From Nitrobacter sp035546855 (GTDB lineage: Bacteria > Pseudomonadota > Alphaproteobacteria > Rhizobiales > Xanthobacteraceae): 64,000 nucleotides of DNA. The stretch covers positions 1 to 64,000 of the forward strand of contig DASZVY010000088.1 of assembly GCA_035546855.1 (NCBI GenBank), read 5' to 3'. Below the pieces are notes generated by a model. It had not been told where the DNA came from. It saw nothing but the letters and a program-made list of their open reading frames with translations, and did not search any database. How positions within the stretch are numbered: position 1 is the first letter of the stretch; each line of letters opens with the position of its first letter. The translations under genes and the position numbers were made by a program. Below are positions 32,887 through 41,033 of the stretch, piece after piece.

Positions 32887-33426
32887 ATGACCACGAAACC
32901 GCTCAAGGATGCCGATCGCCGCGCCGCGTCGTCACAATCGCTGGCTCCGGTGACGGAGACGGTGTCGTCGCGGCTGATGGTGCTGGCGAATCTTCTCAAG
33001 CGGGGCGCAATCCTGCGCTATGGCCGAACCGTGGGCCTGTCGTCAGTCGAATTCGGCCTGGTCGCATCGCTCGGCCGCAATCCGCCGATGAGCGTCGTGC
33101 AGCTTGCGGCCGCGGTCGGCCGTGACAAGGGGCAGACCAGCCGCGCGCTGGCGACGCTCGTCGCGCGCAAGCTGGTGTCGCGTCAGGTCAATCCCGACGA
33201 CAACCGGGAGGTGCTCGTGAAGCTGACGCGCGCCGGTCTCGCCGCTCACGAAACGCTGGTCGTCAACGCGATGGATCGTACGCGCACTTTGGTCGAGGAT
33301 TTCGACGCGAAGGAAATCGCGCTGCTTCAGCAGTATATCGACCGCCTGATGGACAAGGCGGCTGCGATGCTCGAAAGCGAAAAAGACCGAGGAGCGATGG
33401 CTTCGAGGCAATCCAATTCCGAGTGA
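32887..33426 (+). CDS. MarR family transcriptional regulator (near Rieske oxygenase)
   Basis: This winged helix-turn-helix regulator is 179 aa from the ATG at 32887. In-frame ATGs at 32803 and 32809 would add about 26-28 residues and overlap the inverted repeat, and no Shine-Dalgarno decides the matter. The DNA-binding part spans VVQLAAAVGRDKGQTSRALATLVARKLV, and the wing contains VNPDDNREVLVKLT. MarR proteins usually repress a divergent catabolic gene until an aromatic ligand binds; here that gene is the Rieske oxygenase. Confidence 0.87.
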   Translation: MTTKPLKDADRRAASSQSLAPVTETVSSRLMVLANLLKRGAILRYGRTVGLSSVEFGLVASLGRNPPMSVVQLAAAVGRDKGQTSRALATLVARKLVSRQVNPDDNREVLVKLTRAGLAAHETLVVNAMDRTRTLVEDFDAKEIALLQQYIDRLMDKAAAMLESEKDRGAMASRQSNSE

Positions 33427-33430
33427 AAAA

Positions 33431-33531
33431 TCCTGGATTGCTTCGCGGCGCCTGTCATCGGGAGGCCTCATGGCGCGTCGAAGACGCGCGTGAATGCGCT
33501 TGCGGCGCCGACCCGTTGGCTCGCAATGACG
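33431..33531. repeat. Family B repeat remnant B2
   Basis: CTGGATTGCTTCG at 33433 and CTCGCAATGACG at 33520 are the diagnostic halves of family B, separated by about 75 bp of unrelated sequence. It lies at the convergent junction of the MarR and ATPase genes. Confidence 0.6.
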
Positions 33532-33573
33532 ATTCGATCACAATTCTCTAGCCGGCGTCGCGGCCATCTGCCG

Positions 33574-34293
33574 TCAAGCGTGCTGAAAGCCGAGATAGCT
33601 CGCCACCACCTGCTGGTTGCTGGCGACCTCGGCGGCTGCGCCGCTCAGCACGAACTCGCCGAGCTCCATCACATAGGCGCGGTCGGCGATCTTCAGCGCG
33701 GCCTGCGCGTTCTGCTCGACCAGCAGCACCGAGACACCGGCCGCGCGCAACTCGCCAACCGTGCGGAAGATATCCGCGACGATCAGCGGCGCGAGGCCGA
33801 GGCTCGGCTCGTCGAGCATCAGCAGCTTCGGCGTGCCCATCAGCGCGCGGCCCATGGCGAGCATCTGCTGTTCGCCGCCCGACAGGGTGCCCGCAAGCTG
33901 CCAGCGCCGCTCCTTCAGCTTCGGAAACAGCGCATAGACCCGCTCGAACGACCGCGCGGCGGCGGCGGAATCGATCCGGAACGCGCCCAGCAGCAGGTTG
34001 TCCTCGACGGTCATGGTGCCGAACAGCTCGCGATGCTCGGGCACCAGCGACAGTCCGGCGGCGACGCGATCCTCGATATCGAGCCGGGTCATGTCCTCCC
34101 CGCCGAAGGTCACGCGTCCTTTCAGCGGCAGGATACCCATGATCGCGTTGAGCAGTGTGGTCTTGCCGGCGCCGTTGGCGCCGACGATAGTGACGATCTC
34201 GTTGGGGCGCACGTCGAGCGACACCGACCGCACGGCTTCGACCTTGCCGTAGGAAATGTGGACGTCGGCGACGGCGAGGAGCGGGGAGGTCAT
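33574..34293 (-). CDS. ABC transporter ATP-binding protein, LivF type (importer 2)
   Basis: This ATPase of importer 2 has 239 aa, with Walker A GANGAGKT at residues 38-45, the signature LSGGEQQML and Walker B LLMLDEPSLGLAP. Its start overlaps the stop of the permease-ATPase fusion gene by 4 bp (ATGA), so it is translationally coupled. It is the last gene of the operon beginning at 37105. Confidence 0.93.
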   Translation of the reverse strand: MTSPLLAVADVHISYGKVEAVRSVSLDVRPNEIVTIVGANGAGKTTLLNAIMGILPLKGRVTFGGEDMTRLDIEDRVAAGLSLVPEHRELFGTMTVEDNLLLGAFRIDSAAAARSFERVYALFPKLKERRWQLAGTLSGGEQQMLAMGRALMGTPKLLMLDEPSLGLAPLIVADIFRTVGELRAAGVSVLLVEQNAQAALKIADRAYVMELGEFVLSGAAAEVASNQQVVASYLGFQHA

Positions 34294-36059
34294 GCCACGG
34301 CTCCGAGGTAGGCCTTGATGACGTCGGGGTTGGTCTTGATCGCCGCCGGCGTTCCTTCAGCGATGCGCGTGCCGAAATCGAGCACCACGATGCGGTCGGC
34401 GAGATCCATCACAAAACCCATATCGTGCTCCACCAGCAGTACCGACATGCCGCCGTCGCGCAACTGCCGCAGCAGCGCCGCGAGGCGCTGCTTCTCCATG
34501 TGCCGCAGGCCGGCGGCCGGTTCGTCGAGCAGGAGAAGCATCGGATCGGCGCAGAGCGCGCGCGCGATCTCGACGATGCGCTGCTGACCGAGCGAGAGGC
34601 TGCCCGCGAGCTGGTCGATCTGGTCGCCGAGTCCGACGCGCGCGATCTGGCGCGCGGCCTCCGCAAGCAGCCGCGCCTCGTCGGCGCGGTCGAGGCGCAG
34701 CATGCTGGATATCGCACTGGCGCGGCCGCGCAGATGGGCGCCGATGGCGACATTCTCCAGCACGGTCATGTCGGGCACCAGCTTGACGTGCTGGAAGGTG
34801 CGGGCGATCCCGAGCTGGGTGATGGCCTGCGGCGATGCGTCGGCAATCGGCTGGCCGGCGAACGAAACGGAGCCGCTGCTCGCCTTGAGCACGCCGGTGA
34901 TGAGGTTGAAGGTCGTGCTCTTGCCGGCGCCGTTGGGGCCGATCAGGGCGACAATCTCGCGCGACCCCACGTCGAAGCTGACGTTGTTGACGGCGGTGAC
35001 GCCGCCGAACTGCTTGCGCGCGTTGTCGATGCGCAGCAGCGGACCCGGCGGCGGCGCCGGGCGCGGCAGCGCCGGCAGGGCGACCGCGGTGTCGGGACGC
35101 CGGAACGGCGATTTGAGCGGCAGGCGCCCGGTCAGCCACGGCCACACGCCGCTCGGCGCGAACTGCACCAGCGCCACCAGCATGATGCCGAACACGATGA
35201 TTTCGAGCTGTCCCTGGCCGCCGAAGATCAGCGGGAGGTAGCTTTGCAGCACCTCCTTGAGGATCACGACGATGGCCGCGCCGAGCACGCCGCCCCAGAC
35301 ATAGCCCGCGCCGCCGACCACGGCGATGAACAGATACTCGATCCCGGCCTCCGCGCCGAACGGCGTCGGCGTCGCGGCGCGCTCGAAATGCGCGTAGAGC
35401 CAACCGGACAGTCCGGCAAGAACCGCGGCGTGGATGAACACCAGAAGTTTCGCCCGCGCGGTCTGCACGCCGAACGCCTCCGCCGCGACGTGGCCGCGCC
35501 GCAGCGCACGGATGCCGCGTCCGGTGCGCGAATCCAGCAGGTTCAGCGTCAGGATCGCGCACAGGATCACCGCGAACCAGATCGCATAGTAGATCGTGCC
35601 GGCATCGAGCATCCTGACCTGGCCGATCTGGAGCGGCGGGATCCGCGTGATGCCGTCGTTGCGGCCGAGGATTTCCAACTTGCTGAACAGGTAGTAGAGC
35701 CCGATGCCCCAGGCGAGGGTGCCGAGCGGCAGGTAGTGGCCGGAGAGCCGGACCGTGACGACGCCGAGAATGACGGCGGCGATGCCGCTCACGATCAGCG
35801 ATGCCGGAAGGCTGAGCCAAGGCGACAGGCCGTAGTGCGTGGTCAGCACCGCTGTCGTGTAGGCGCCGAAGCCGCAGAAGGCGGCTTGTCCGAATGAAGT
35901 GAGGCCGCCGACGCCCGTCAGCAGTACAAGTCCCATCGCCACCAGCGCGGCGAGGCCGATGTTGTCGAGCAGGACGAGCCAGAACGGCGGCATGCCCGGA
36001 ATCAGCGGAAGCACGGCCATGACCATGGCGTAGACGATGATGGACAGGCGTTGCGGCAT
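34290..36059 (-). CDS. ABC transporter permease-ATPase fusion, LivM-LivG (importer 2)
   Basis: One 589-aa chain joins a LivM-type permease (about residues 1-315) and a LivG-type ATPase (about 340-589) through a Pro/Ala-rich linker near 318-340 (LPALPRPAPPPG). The permease half has LTSFGQAAFCGFGAYTTA and the ATPase half has Walker A GPNGAGKS (374-381), the signature LSLGQQR and Walker B LLLLDEPAAGL. The ATG at 36059 is 5 bp after the LivH-type stop. The open frame upstream runs inside that gene and is not used. Such fusions occur in HAAT importers, but the other two importers here keep separate genes. Confidence 0.92.
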   Translation of the reverse strand: MPQRLSIIVYAMVMAVLPLIPGMPPFWLVLLDNIGLAALVAMGLVLLTGVGGLTSFGQAAFCGFGAYTTAVLTTHYGLSPWLSLPASLIVSGIAAVILGVVTVRLSGHYLPLGTLAWGIGLYYLFSKLEILGRNDGITRIPPLQIGQVRMLDAGTIYYAIWFAVILCAILTLNLLDSRTGRGIRALRRGHVAAEAFGVQTARAKLLVFIHAAVLAGLSGWLYAHFERAATPTPFGAEAGIEYLFIAVVGGAGYVWGGVLGAAIVVILKEVLQSYLPLIFGGQGQLEIIVFGIMLVALVQFAPSGVWPWLTGRLPLKSPFRRPDTAVALPALPRPAPPPGPLLRIDNARKQFGGVTAVNNVSFDVGSREIVALIGPNGAGKSTTFNLITGVLKASSGSVSFAGQPIADASPQAITQLGIARTFQHVKLVPDMTVLENVAIGAHLRGRASAISSMLRLDRADEARLLAEAARQIARVGLGDQIDQLAGSLSLGQQRIVEIARALCADPMLLLLDEPAAGLRHMEKQRLAALLRQLRDGGMSVLLVEHDMGFVMDLADRIVVLDFGTRIAEGTPAAIKTNPDVIKAYLGAVA

Positions 36060-36064
36060 CGCGA

Positions 36065-37105
36065 TCAATCCTGTTCCTCCTCGACCTCGGGCGCCGCGAG
36101 CGAACGCAGCACAAGAACCGGAATGATCAGCGTGAAGACGATGACCTCCTTGAATTCGCTGGCGTAGAACGAGGAGAACGACTCGACGATGCCGACCAGG
36201 ATCGCCGCCGCCGCCGTCAGCGGATAGCTGACGAGGCCGCCGATGATCGCTGCGACGAAGCCCTTCAGGCCGATCAGGAATCCCGTATCGTAATAGAGCG
36301 TCGTGATCGGGACGATCAAAATCCCCGACAGCGCACCGATCAGCGCCGCCAGCAGGAACGCCAGTTGCCCGGACAACGAGGTGCGGATGCCGACGAGGCG
36401 CGCGCCGAGCCGGTTGACCGCAGTCGCGCGCAGCGCCTTGCCGTAAACCGTATGGCCGAAGAACAGCCACAAGGCGACGATGAAGGCGACCGTGATGCCA
36501 TAGACCGCAAGGCTCTGTCCGGTGAAGTTCAGCGGGCCGATCATCAGCGCGCTGTTGGACATCGCCGGTCCGCGCAGGCCTTCCGCGCCGAAGAACACGA
36601 GGCCAAAACCCTGCATCGCGAGGTGGCAGCCGACCGAGGCGATCAGCAACACCAGCACCGAGGTGTGGGCGATCGGCTGGAAGGCGAGGCGGTAGAGGAA
36701 TATCCCGATCGCGGCGACGATCATCAGCGAGAGCGCGGTGTTGACCGGAATGGTGTTGTAGCGTCCGGCCAGCGCGTAGGTGAGCCCGAGGATGGCGAAG
36801 GGCATCACCACGTTGATCGAGAACGAGCGTGCGACAGCCCTGATTCGAAGCGACCGGCGCGCCACGATCATGTCGAGGGCGAAGGCCGCGACGCCCATGA
36901 CGACCGCGAGTTGCACGGTGCCTGGCACCTGACCGGTGGATAGCATGGCGTAGGTGAGCGCGCCGTAGGTGACGAATTCGCCCTGCGGGATCAGAATGAC
37001 ACGCGTGACGGCAAAGACGAGCACCAGCGCAAGGCCGAGCAGGGCATAGATGGCGCCGTTGGTAATGCCGTCCTGCAACAGGAACAGCAGGATCGTCGTG
37101 TTCAA
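36065..37105 (-). CDS. ABC transporter permease, LivH type (importer 2)
   Basis: This inner-membrane permease of 346 aa seems to start at TTG 37105, with GGGGGGA about 9 nt upstream. The first helix LLFLLQDGITNGAIYALLGLALVLVF is the normal LivH N-terminus, so little can be missing. It is longer than usual because of an acidic tail (APEVEEEQD) and extra central residues. It is the first gene of the importer 2 operon, divergent from a MarR gene, with the candidate operator at 37201-37215 between them. Confidence 0.88.
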   Translation of the reverse strand: MNTTILLFLLQDGITNGAIYALLGLALVLVFAVTRVILIPQGEFVTYGALTYAMLSTGQVPGTVQLAVVMGVAAFALDMIVARRSLRIRAVARSFSINVVMPFAILGLTYALAGRYNTIPVNTALSLMIVAAIGIFLYRLAFQPIAHTSVLVLLIASVGCHLAMQGFGLVFFGAEGLRGPAMSNSALMIGPLNFTGQSLAVYGITVAFIVALWLFFGHTVYGKALRATAVNRLGARLVGIRTSLSGQLAFLLAALIGALSGILIVPITTLYYDTGFLIGLKGFVAAIIGGLVSYPLTAAAAILVGIVESFSSFYASEFKEVIVFTLIIPVLVLRSLAAPEVEEEQD

Positions 37106-37200
37106 GACCGGTATCCCCCCTCGGCGTCAATAGCGCCTGCCGGCCATCGCCGCAAACAGGACGGCCGTGTAAACAGCGGTTGAGCGCGCCGCGATTATTT

Positions 37201-37215
37201 GATATGTTTCATAAC
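37201..37215. promoter_or_regulatory. Candidate MarR operator in divergent promoter
   Basis: GATATGTTTCATAAC (reverse complement GTTATGAAACATATC) matches the inverted repeat at 24709-24723 in 13 of 15 positions. It lies in an AT-rich island between importer 2 and the MarR gene, 78 bp upstream of the MarR ATG and 96 bp from the permease start. Confidence 0.6.
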
Positions 37216-37292
37216 AATTATCAATTATAATCTCAAGGGCGGCCCTCGCGAAGGGCCCCGGCTCAATCTACCGGGAGTGCGAAGCGCAGGCG

Positions 37293-37844
37293 ATGACCGT
37301 TTCCAAAACCACCGCGTCCAAAACCACCGCTTCCAAGGCGATCGCTTCCAAGGCCATCGCGCCGGATTTGATCCGTACGATGCAGAGTAACGGCCGCGAG
37401 CCGGCCGCTGATGCCCTCCAGATGGGCGAACTGTCCGAACTGCTGGGCTATACCCTCAAGCGGGCACAGTTGAAGGTGTTCGACGACTTCATCCACTGCG
37501 TGGAGCCGCTGCAACTGACGCCGGCGCAGTTCTCGGTGCTGCTGCTGATCGATGCGAATCCCGGTCGCAATCAGACCGAGATCGCTAATACCCTCGGAAT
37601 CCTGCGGCCGAATTTCGTGGCGATGCTCGACAGCCTCGAAAGCCGCGAGTTATGCGTACGGATGCGGTCGACCAATGACCGCCGTTCGCATGTGCTCGTG
37701 CTGACCGACAAGGGCCGAACCATCCTGGCGCGTGCGAAGAAACTGATTGTCTCCCGGCATGAAGCCCGGCTCAACGAGGTGCTCGGACCGGAAAATCGCG
37801 CCGCGCTGCTGCGGATGCTCGACAAGCTCGCGCGGGATTTCTGA
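37293..37844 (+). CDS. MarR family transcriptional regulator with repetitive basic N-tail
   Basis: This winged helix-turn-helix repressor has 183 aa. The DNA-binding region is about residues 70-125 (FSVLLLIDANPGRNQTEIAN, then LRPNFVAMLDSLESRELCVR). The first 25 residues are an unusual tandem tail SKTTASKTTASKAIASKAIA, encoded by 15-bp and near-15-bp DNA repeats (about 37300-37360), histone-tail-like in composition. It is divergent from importer 2. The shared inverted repeat suggests that it also controls the crotonase/ligase operon 12 kb away. Confidence 0.88.
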   Translation: MTVSKTTASKTTASKAIASKAIAPDLIRTMQSNGREPAADALQMGELSELLGYTLKRAQLKVFDDFIHCVEPLQLTPAQFSVLLLIDANPGRNQTEIANTLGILRPNFVAMLDSLESRELCVRMRSTNDRRSHVLVLTDKGRTILARAKKLIVSRHEARLNEVLGPENRAALLRMLDKLARDF

Positions 37845-37868
37845 CGCGTGGACGCCCTCAGCCTGGTC

Positions 37869-37955
37869 CGTCATGTCCGGCTTATGCCGGGCATCCACGC
37901 CTTGAATATTGCATATTCAGGAACGTGGCTCGCCGGAACAAGTCCGGCCATGACG
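37869..37955. repeat. Family C palindromic element C1
   Basis: CGTCATGTCCGGCTTATGCCGGGCATCCACG and its inverted partner CGTGGCTCGCCGGAACAAGTCCGGCCATGACG flank a short AT-rich centre (TTGAATATTGCATATTCAG). A fragment resembling family B (CCTGGATTGCTCC, CGCAATGAC) follows at about 37990-38011. It lies at the convergent junction of the MarR and glycerate kinase genes. Confidence 0.8.
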
Positions 37956-38045
37956 AAAGTGAAGGTGTTTCCCTTCAAAGTGAGCCGCCCTGGATTGCTC
38001 CGCGCGCAATGACTTGCAGGTTCGCGTTCCGTCAAAGCATGAAAG

Positions 38046-39338
38046 TCACCCGACGCGATCGACCAGGATCACGCGGATATCGTTGACGTTGGTCAGTGTC
38101 GGGCCGGTCACCAGCAGGTCGCCGGTGGCGTCAAAAAAAGCCGTTGCGTCGTTATTGGCAAGGTAGGCGGCGGGGTCGAGGCCGAGCCGCTGCATCGTCG
38201 CGAAGGTCGTGGCGTCGATCATGGCGCCGGCCGGATCGGTCGCGTCGCCGGCGCCGCCATCCGCCCCGTCGGTATCAGCCGCGAGCGCCGCGACGCCGGG
38301 CATGTCCTTCAGGTTTGCGGCGAGCGCCAGCGCGTATTCCTGGTTGGGGCCGCCACGGCCGTTGCCGCGCACGGTCACGGTGAGTTCGCCGCCCGACAGG
38401 ATCGCGAGCTTGCGTCCGGCGGCGCGCGCGTCGCGGGCAAGCGTCGCATGAGCGGCCGCCACGTCGCGCGCCTCGCCTTCGAGGTCGGCGCCGAGATCGC
38501 ATATCTCATAGCCGGCGTCCCTGGCGACCCTGATCGCCGCATCGAGGGACGTCCTGGGGCGCGCGATGATCTGGAAACGCGCCCGGGCGAACGCGGCGTC
38601 ACCCGGCTTGCAGCTTTCGTTGGCCGGATCGCTCAAGGCGCGGGCGACAGCGTCGTCGACCGCCAAGCCATAGCGCGTGAGCAGCGCGCGCGCGTCGGCG
38701 AGCGTGGTCGGGTCGGGTACGGTCGGACCTGAGGCAATGGCGCTCGGTTCGTCCCGCGGCACGTCGGAGACAGCGAGGGTGACGATCGCGCTGGCCCGTG
38801 CGCCGGCCCGCGCCAGCCGGCCTCCCTTGATGCGCGACAGGTGCTTGCGCACCGTGTTGATCTCACCGATCGGGGCGCCGGAACGCAGCAGCGCGCGGTT
38901 GACCTGCTGCTTCTGGGCGAAGGACACGCCGTCGACCGGGGCGATCCAGTTGGCTGAGCCGCCACCCGACAACAGCACCAGCAACAGGTCGTCCGGCGTC
39001 GCCGTTGCCGCGCGTTTCAGGCTGGCGTCCGCGCCGCGCAAGCCGGCCTCGTCGGGGACGGGATGACCGGCTTCGATCACCTCGATGCGGCGGGTCGGTA
39101 CGCCATGGCCGTGACGGGTGGTCGCAAGCCCGGTGAGGCGGGACGGATCGAGGCCGAGATCATCGAGATAGTGGCGCTCGGCGGCCGCGGCCATCGCGGC
39201 GGCGCCTTTTCCGGCGGCAAGGCAGATCACGCGGCCGTTGCCGGGCGGCGGCAGGTGCGCCGCAAGCATGCGGTCCGGGTGGGCGGCGGCGACGGCCGCA
39301 TCGAAGATTGCGCGCAACAGCTTGCGGTGGTCGGTCAT
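38046..39338 (-). CDS. Glycerate kinase type 2 (GckA/TtuD, MOFRL family)
   Basis: This cytoplasmic kinase of 430 aa phosphorylates D-glycerate, normally to 2-phosphoglycerate; older annotations call it hydroxypyruvate reductase TtuD. The N-terminal DUF4147 region contains ICLAAGKGAAAMA and LLSGGGSANWIAP. The C-terminal MOFRL region has ILSGGELTVTVRGNGRGGPN and TDGADGG. Length and motifs are complete. It follows three binding-protein genes in the same direction but is separated from them by a terminator, so it may be an independent unit. Confidence 0.9.
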   Translation of the reverse strand: MTDHRKLLRAIFDAAVAAAHPDRMLAAHLPPPGNGRVICLAAGKGAAAMAAAAERHYLDDLGLDPSRLTGLATTRHGHGVPTRRIEVIEAGHPVPDEAGLRGADASLKRAATATPDDLLLVLLSGGGSANWIAPVDGVSFAQKQQVNRALLRSGAPIGEINTVRKHLSRIKGGRLARAGARASAIVTLAVSDVPRDEPSAIASGPTVPDPTTLADARALLTRYGLAVDDAVARALSDPANESCKPGDAAFARARFQIIARPRTSLDAAIRVARDAGYEICDLGADLEGEARDVAAAHATLARDARAAGRKLAILSGGELTVTVRGNGRGGPNQEYALALAANLKDMPGVAALAADTDGADGGAGDATDPAGAMIDATTFATMQRLGLDPAAYLANNDATAFFDATGDLLVTGPTLTNVNDIRVILVDRVG

Positions 39339-39409
39339 CGTCGAGATCTTGCCAGGCGGAAAGGGATCAATCGTAAGGTCCGCAGTTATCGGTCAGTTCG
39401 GCCGACAAG

Positions 39410-39440
39410 AAAACCCCCGCGCATGCGGCGCGGGGGTTTT
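39410..39440 (-). terminator. Rho-independent terminator after binding protein 3a
   Basis: A 13-bp perfect stem (AAAACCCCCGCGC with complement) and a 5-nt loop end in a U run on either strand. It lies 25 bp beyond the stop of the binding-protein gene at 39465. Confidence 0.92.
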
Positions 39441-39464
39441 CAGGAGAGGGGCCGACAGACGGGG

Positions 39465-40694
39465 TCAGCCGCCGGCGTCAGCGCTGATGACGTCGCCGAA
39501 CAGCTCCCACTTCTGGCCCTTGAACTTCATCAGCTTGAGCGACGAAATCGGCGCGAAGTCGGTCGGGCTGGTGTTGATCTTGATGCCGGGCAACAGCGTG
39601 CCGATCTCGAAGTTCTTGAGGTTGGCGGCCTGCTTCATGACGTTGGCGCGGGTGAGATTGTCGCCGCACTGCTTGAGCACCTGCACCAGCGTGGAGGCGA
39701 CGCTGTAGCCGACGACGGTGCCGCCGTCGAGCACGTTGCCTTCCGGAAAATACTTTTTCATGAAGGCGTAGAATCCGGCCATCCCTGCATCCTTGGCCCA
39801 TTGCGGATCGGAAGCGTCCTTCAGGTACGCGGCCGAAATGATGTTCTGCGCGTTCTCGTAGCCTGCCGGCTTGATCACGCTGCCGACGGACGCGGAGACG
39901 TTGTTAAGGAAGTGCGTCGGCTTCCATCCGATTTCGGCGATCTTCTTGATCGCCTGTGCGGCGAACTTCGGCGTGGTGATGTTGACAAAGACGTCGGCCC
40001 CGCTCGCCTTCAGCCTGACGATGTGGCTGTCGATGGTCGGCTCCGACAGCTCGTAGCTGTCCTGCGCGACGATCATGGTCTTGGCTTTCGCACCGAGACC
40101 GTCGAGCAGGCCTTTCAGGTAGTCCTTGCCGTAGTCGTCGTTCTGGTAGAGCACGGCGATCTTGGCATGTGGCATGTTCTTGAGGATGTACTTGGCGTAG
40201 ATCTGGGTTTCGCTCTGGTAGCTCGGCTGCCAGCCCATGGTCCATGGGAAGTGCTTGGGATCGTTCCACTTGGTCGCGCCGGTGGCGATGAACAGTTGCG
40301 GCACCTTTTTCGCATTCATGTATTTCTGGATCGCCGTGTTCGGCGGCGTGCCGAGCGAGTTGAAGATCAGCAGCACTTCGTCGCTCTCGACCAGCTTGCG
40401 CGCCTGCTCCACGGTCTTCGGCGGGCTGTAGGCGTCGTCGTAGCTGATGAAGTTGATCTTGCGGCCGTTGATGCCGCCCTGTTCGTTGATCATCCTGAAG
40501 AAGGCGGCTTCGGTCTTGCCGATCACGCCGTAGGCCGACGCAGGCCCGCTATAGGGCATGATGTTGCCGACCTTGATTTCGGTATCGGTCGCTCCGGTGT
40601 CGTATTTCTTTTGCGCGAGCGCAGCGCCGCCTGTCGCTGCAAACACGATAAGGGCGGCCGACATCGTCGCCAGCCGCATGGCTTTCATGGGCAT
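39465..40694 (-). CDS. ABC transporter substrate-binding protein 3a (importer 3)
   Basis: This periplasmic HAAT-family binding protein is 409 aa from the ATG at 40694, chosen because GGGAG lies 6 nt upstream. The signal peptide ends near residue 28 (GGAALAQKK). The mature part opens IKVGNIMPYSGPASAYGVIG. It is a close paralogue of the next two upstream genes, all exactly 409 aa, and most similar to the one at 42400. It is the third of three tandem copies behind the importer 3 core, and each has its own terminator. Confidence 0.93.
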   Translation of the reverse strand: MPMKAMRLATMSAALIVFAATGGAALAQKKYDTGATDTEIKVGNIMPYSGPASAYGVIGKTEAAFFRMINEQGGINGRKINFISYDDAYSPPKTVEQARKLVESDEVLLIFNSLGTPPNTAIQKYMNAKKVPQLFIATGATKWNDPKHFPWTMGWQPSYQSETQIYAKYILKNMPHAKIAVLYQNDDYGKDYLKGLLDGLGAKAKTMIVAQDSYELSEPTIDSHIVRLKASGADVFVNITTPKFAAQAIKKIAEIGWKPTHFLNNVSASVGSVIKPAGYENAQNIISAAYLKDASDPQWAKDAGMAGFYAFMKKYFPEGNVLDGGTVVGYSVASTLVQVLKQCGDNLTRANVMKQAANLKNFEIGTLLPGIKINTSPTDFAPISSLKLMKFKGQKWELFGDVISADAGG

Positions 40695-40792
40695 CTCGTT
40701 CTCCCTGATTGCGATGTGAAATGTGTCGTATTTTCTTGGAGGCTCTGCGGCCTCGTTGAGCATTGAATACCGTTTTGCCCAGGCCAGCAATG

Positions 40793-40824
40793 AAAAAGCC
40801 CCCGGCGAGGGAATCGCCGGAGGC
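40793..40824 (-). terminator. Rho-independent terminator after binding protein 3b
   Basis: On the minus strand an 11-bp stem (one G-U pair) with loop TTCCC is followed by five U. It lies about 205 bp beyond the stop of the gene at 41030, after the nested repeat B1. Confidence 0.85.
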
Positions 40825-40875
40825 CCGTTTATTTTTGCAAGTGCGTAATGGGCGAAGGCTGGAGTCCTGCCGACC

Positions 40876-41033
40876 CTAGAGCGGGATGAGTTTAGGTTCG
40901 ACCAGCCTTTTCCACGTCATTGCGAGGAGCGCAAGCGACGAAGCAATCCAGGTCTTTCTCTGTGGCCCTGGATTGCTTCGCTTCGCTCGCAATGACGGCG
41001 TGGTTGGTTCAACCTAACTTCATCCTGCTCTAG
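40876..41033. repeat. Nested palindrome: family B element B1 inside a longer inverted repeat
   Basis: The outer arms CTAGAGCGGGATGAG...GGTTCGACC (40876-40903) and its imperfect complement (41006-41033) enclose family B element 40915-40997 (CGTCATTGCGAGGAGCG...CGCTCGCAATGACG with a GAAGCAATCCAG/CTGGATTGCTTC inner pair). The right outer end contains the stop codon of the binding-protein gene at 41030. Confidence 0.85.

Noticed and set aside
34290..37130. Reading the permease-ATPase fusion as a 946-codon protein
   Set aside because: The extra N-terminal part lies inside the LivH-type gene in another frame and is Arg/His-rich; the permease begins naturally at 36059.
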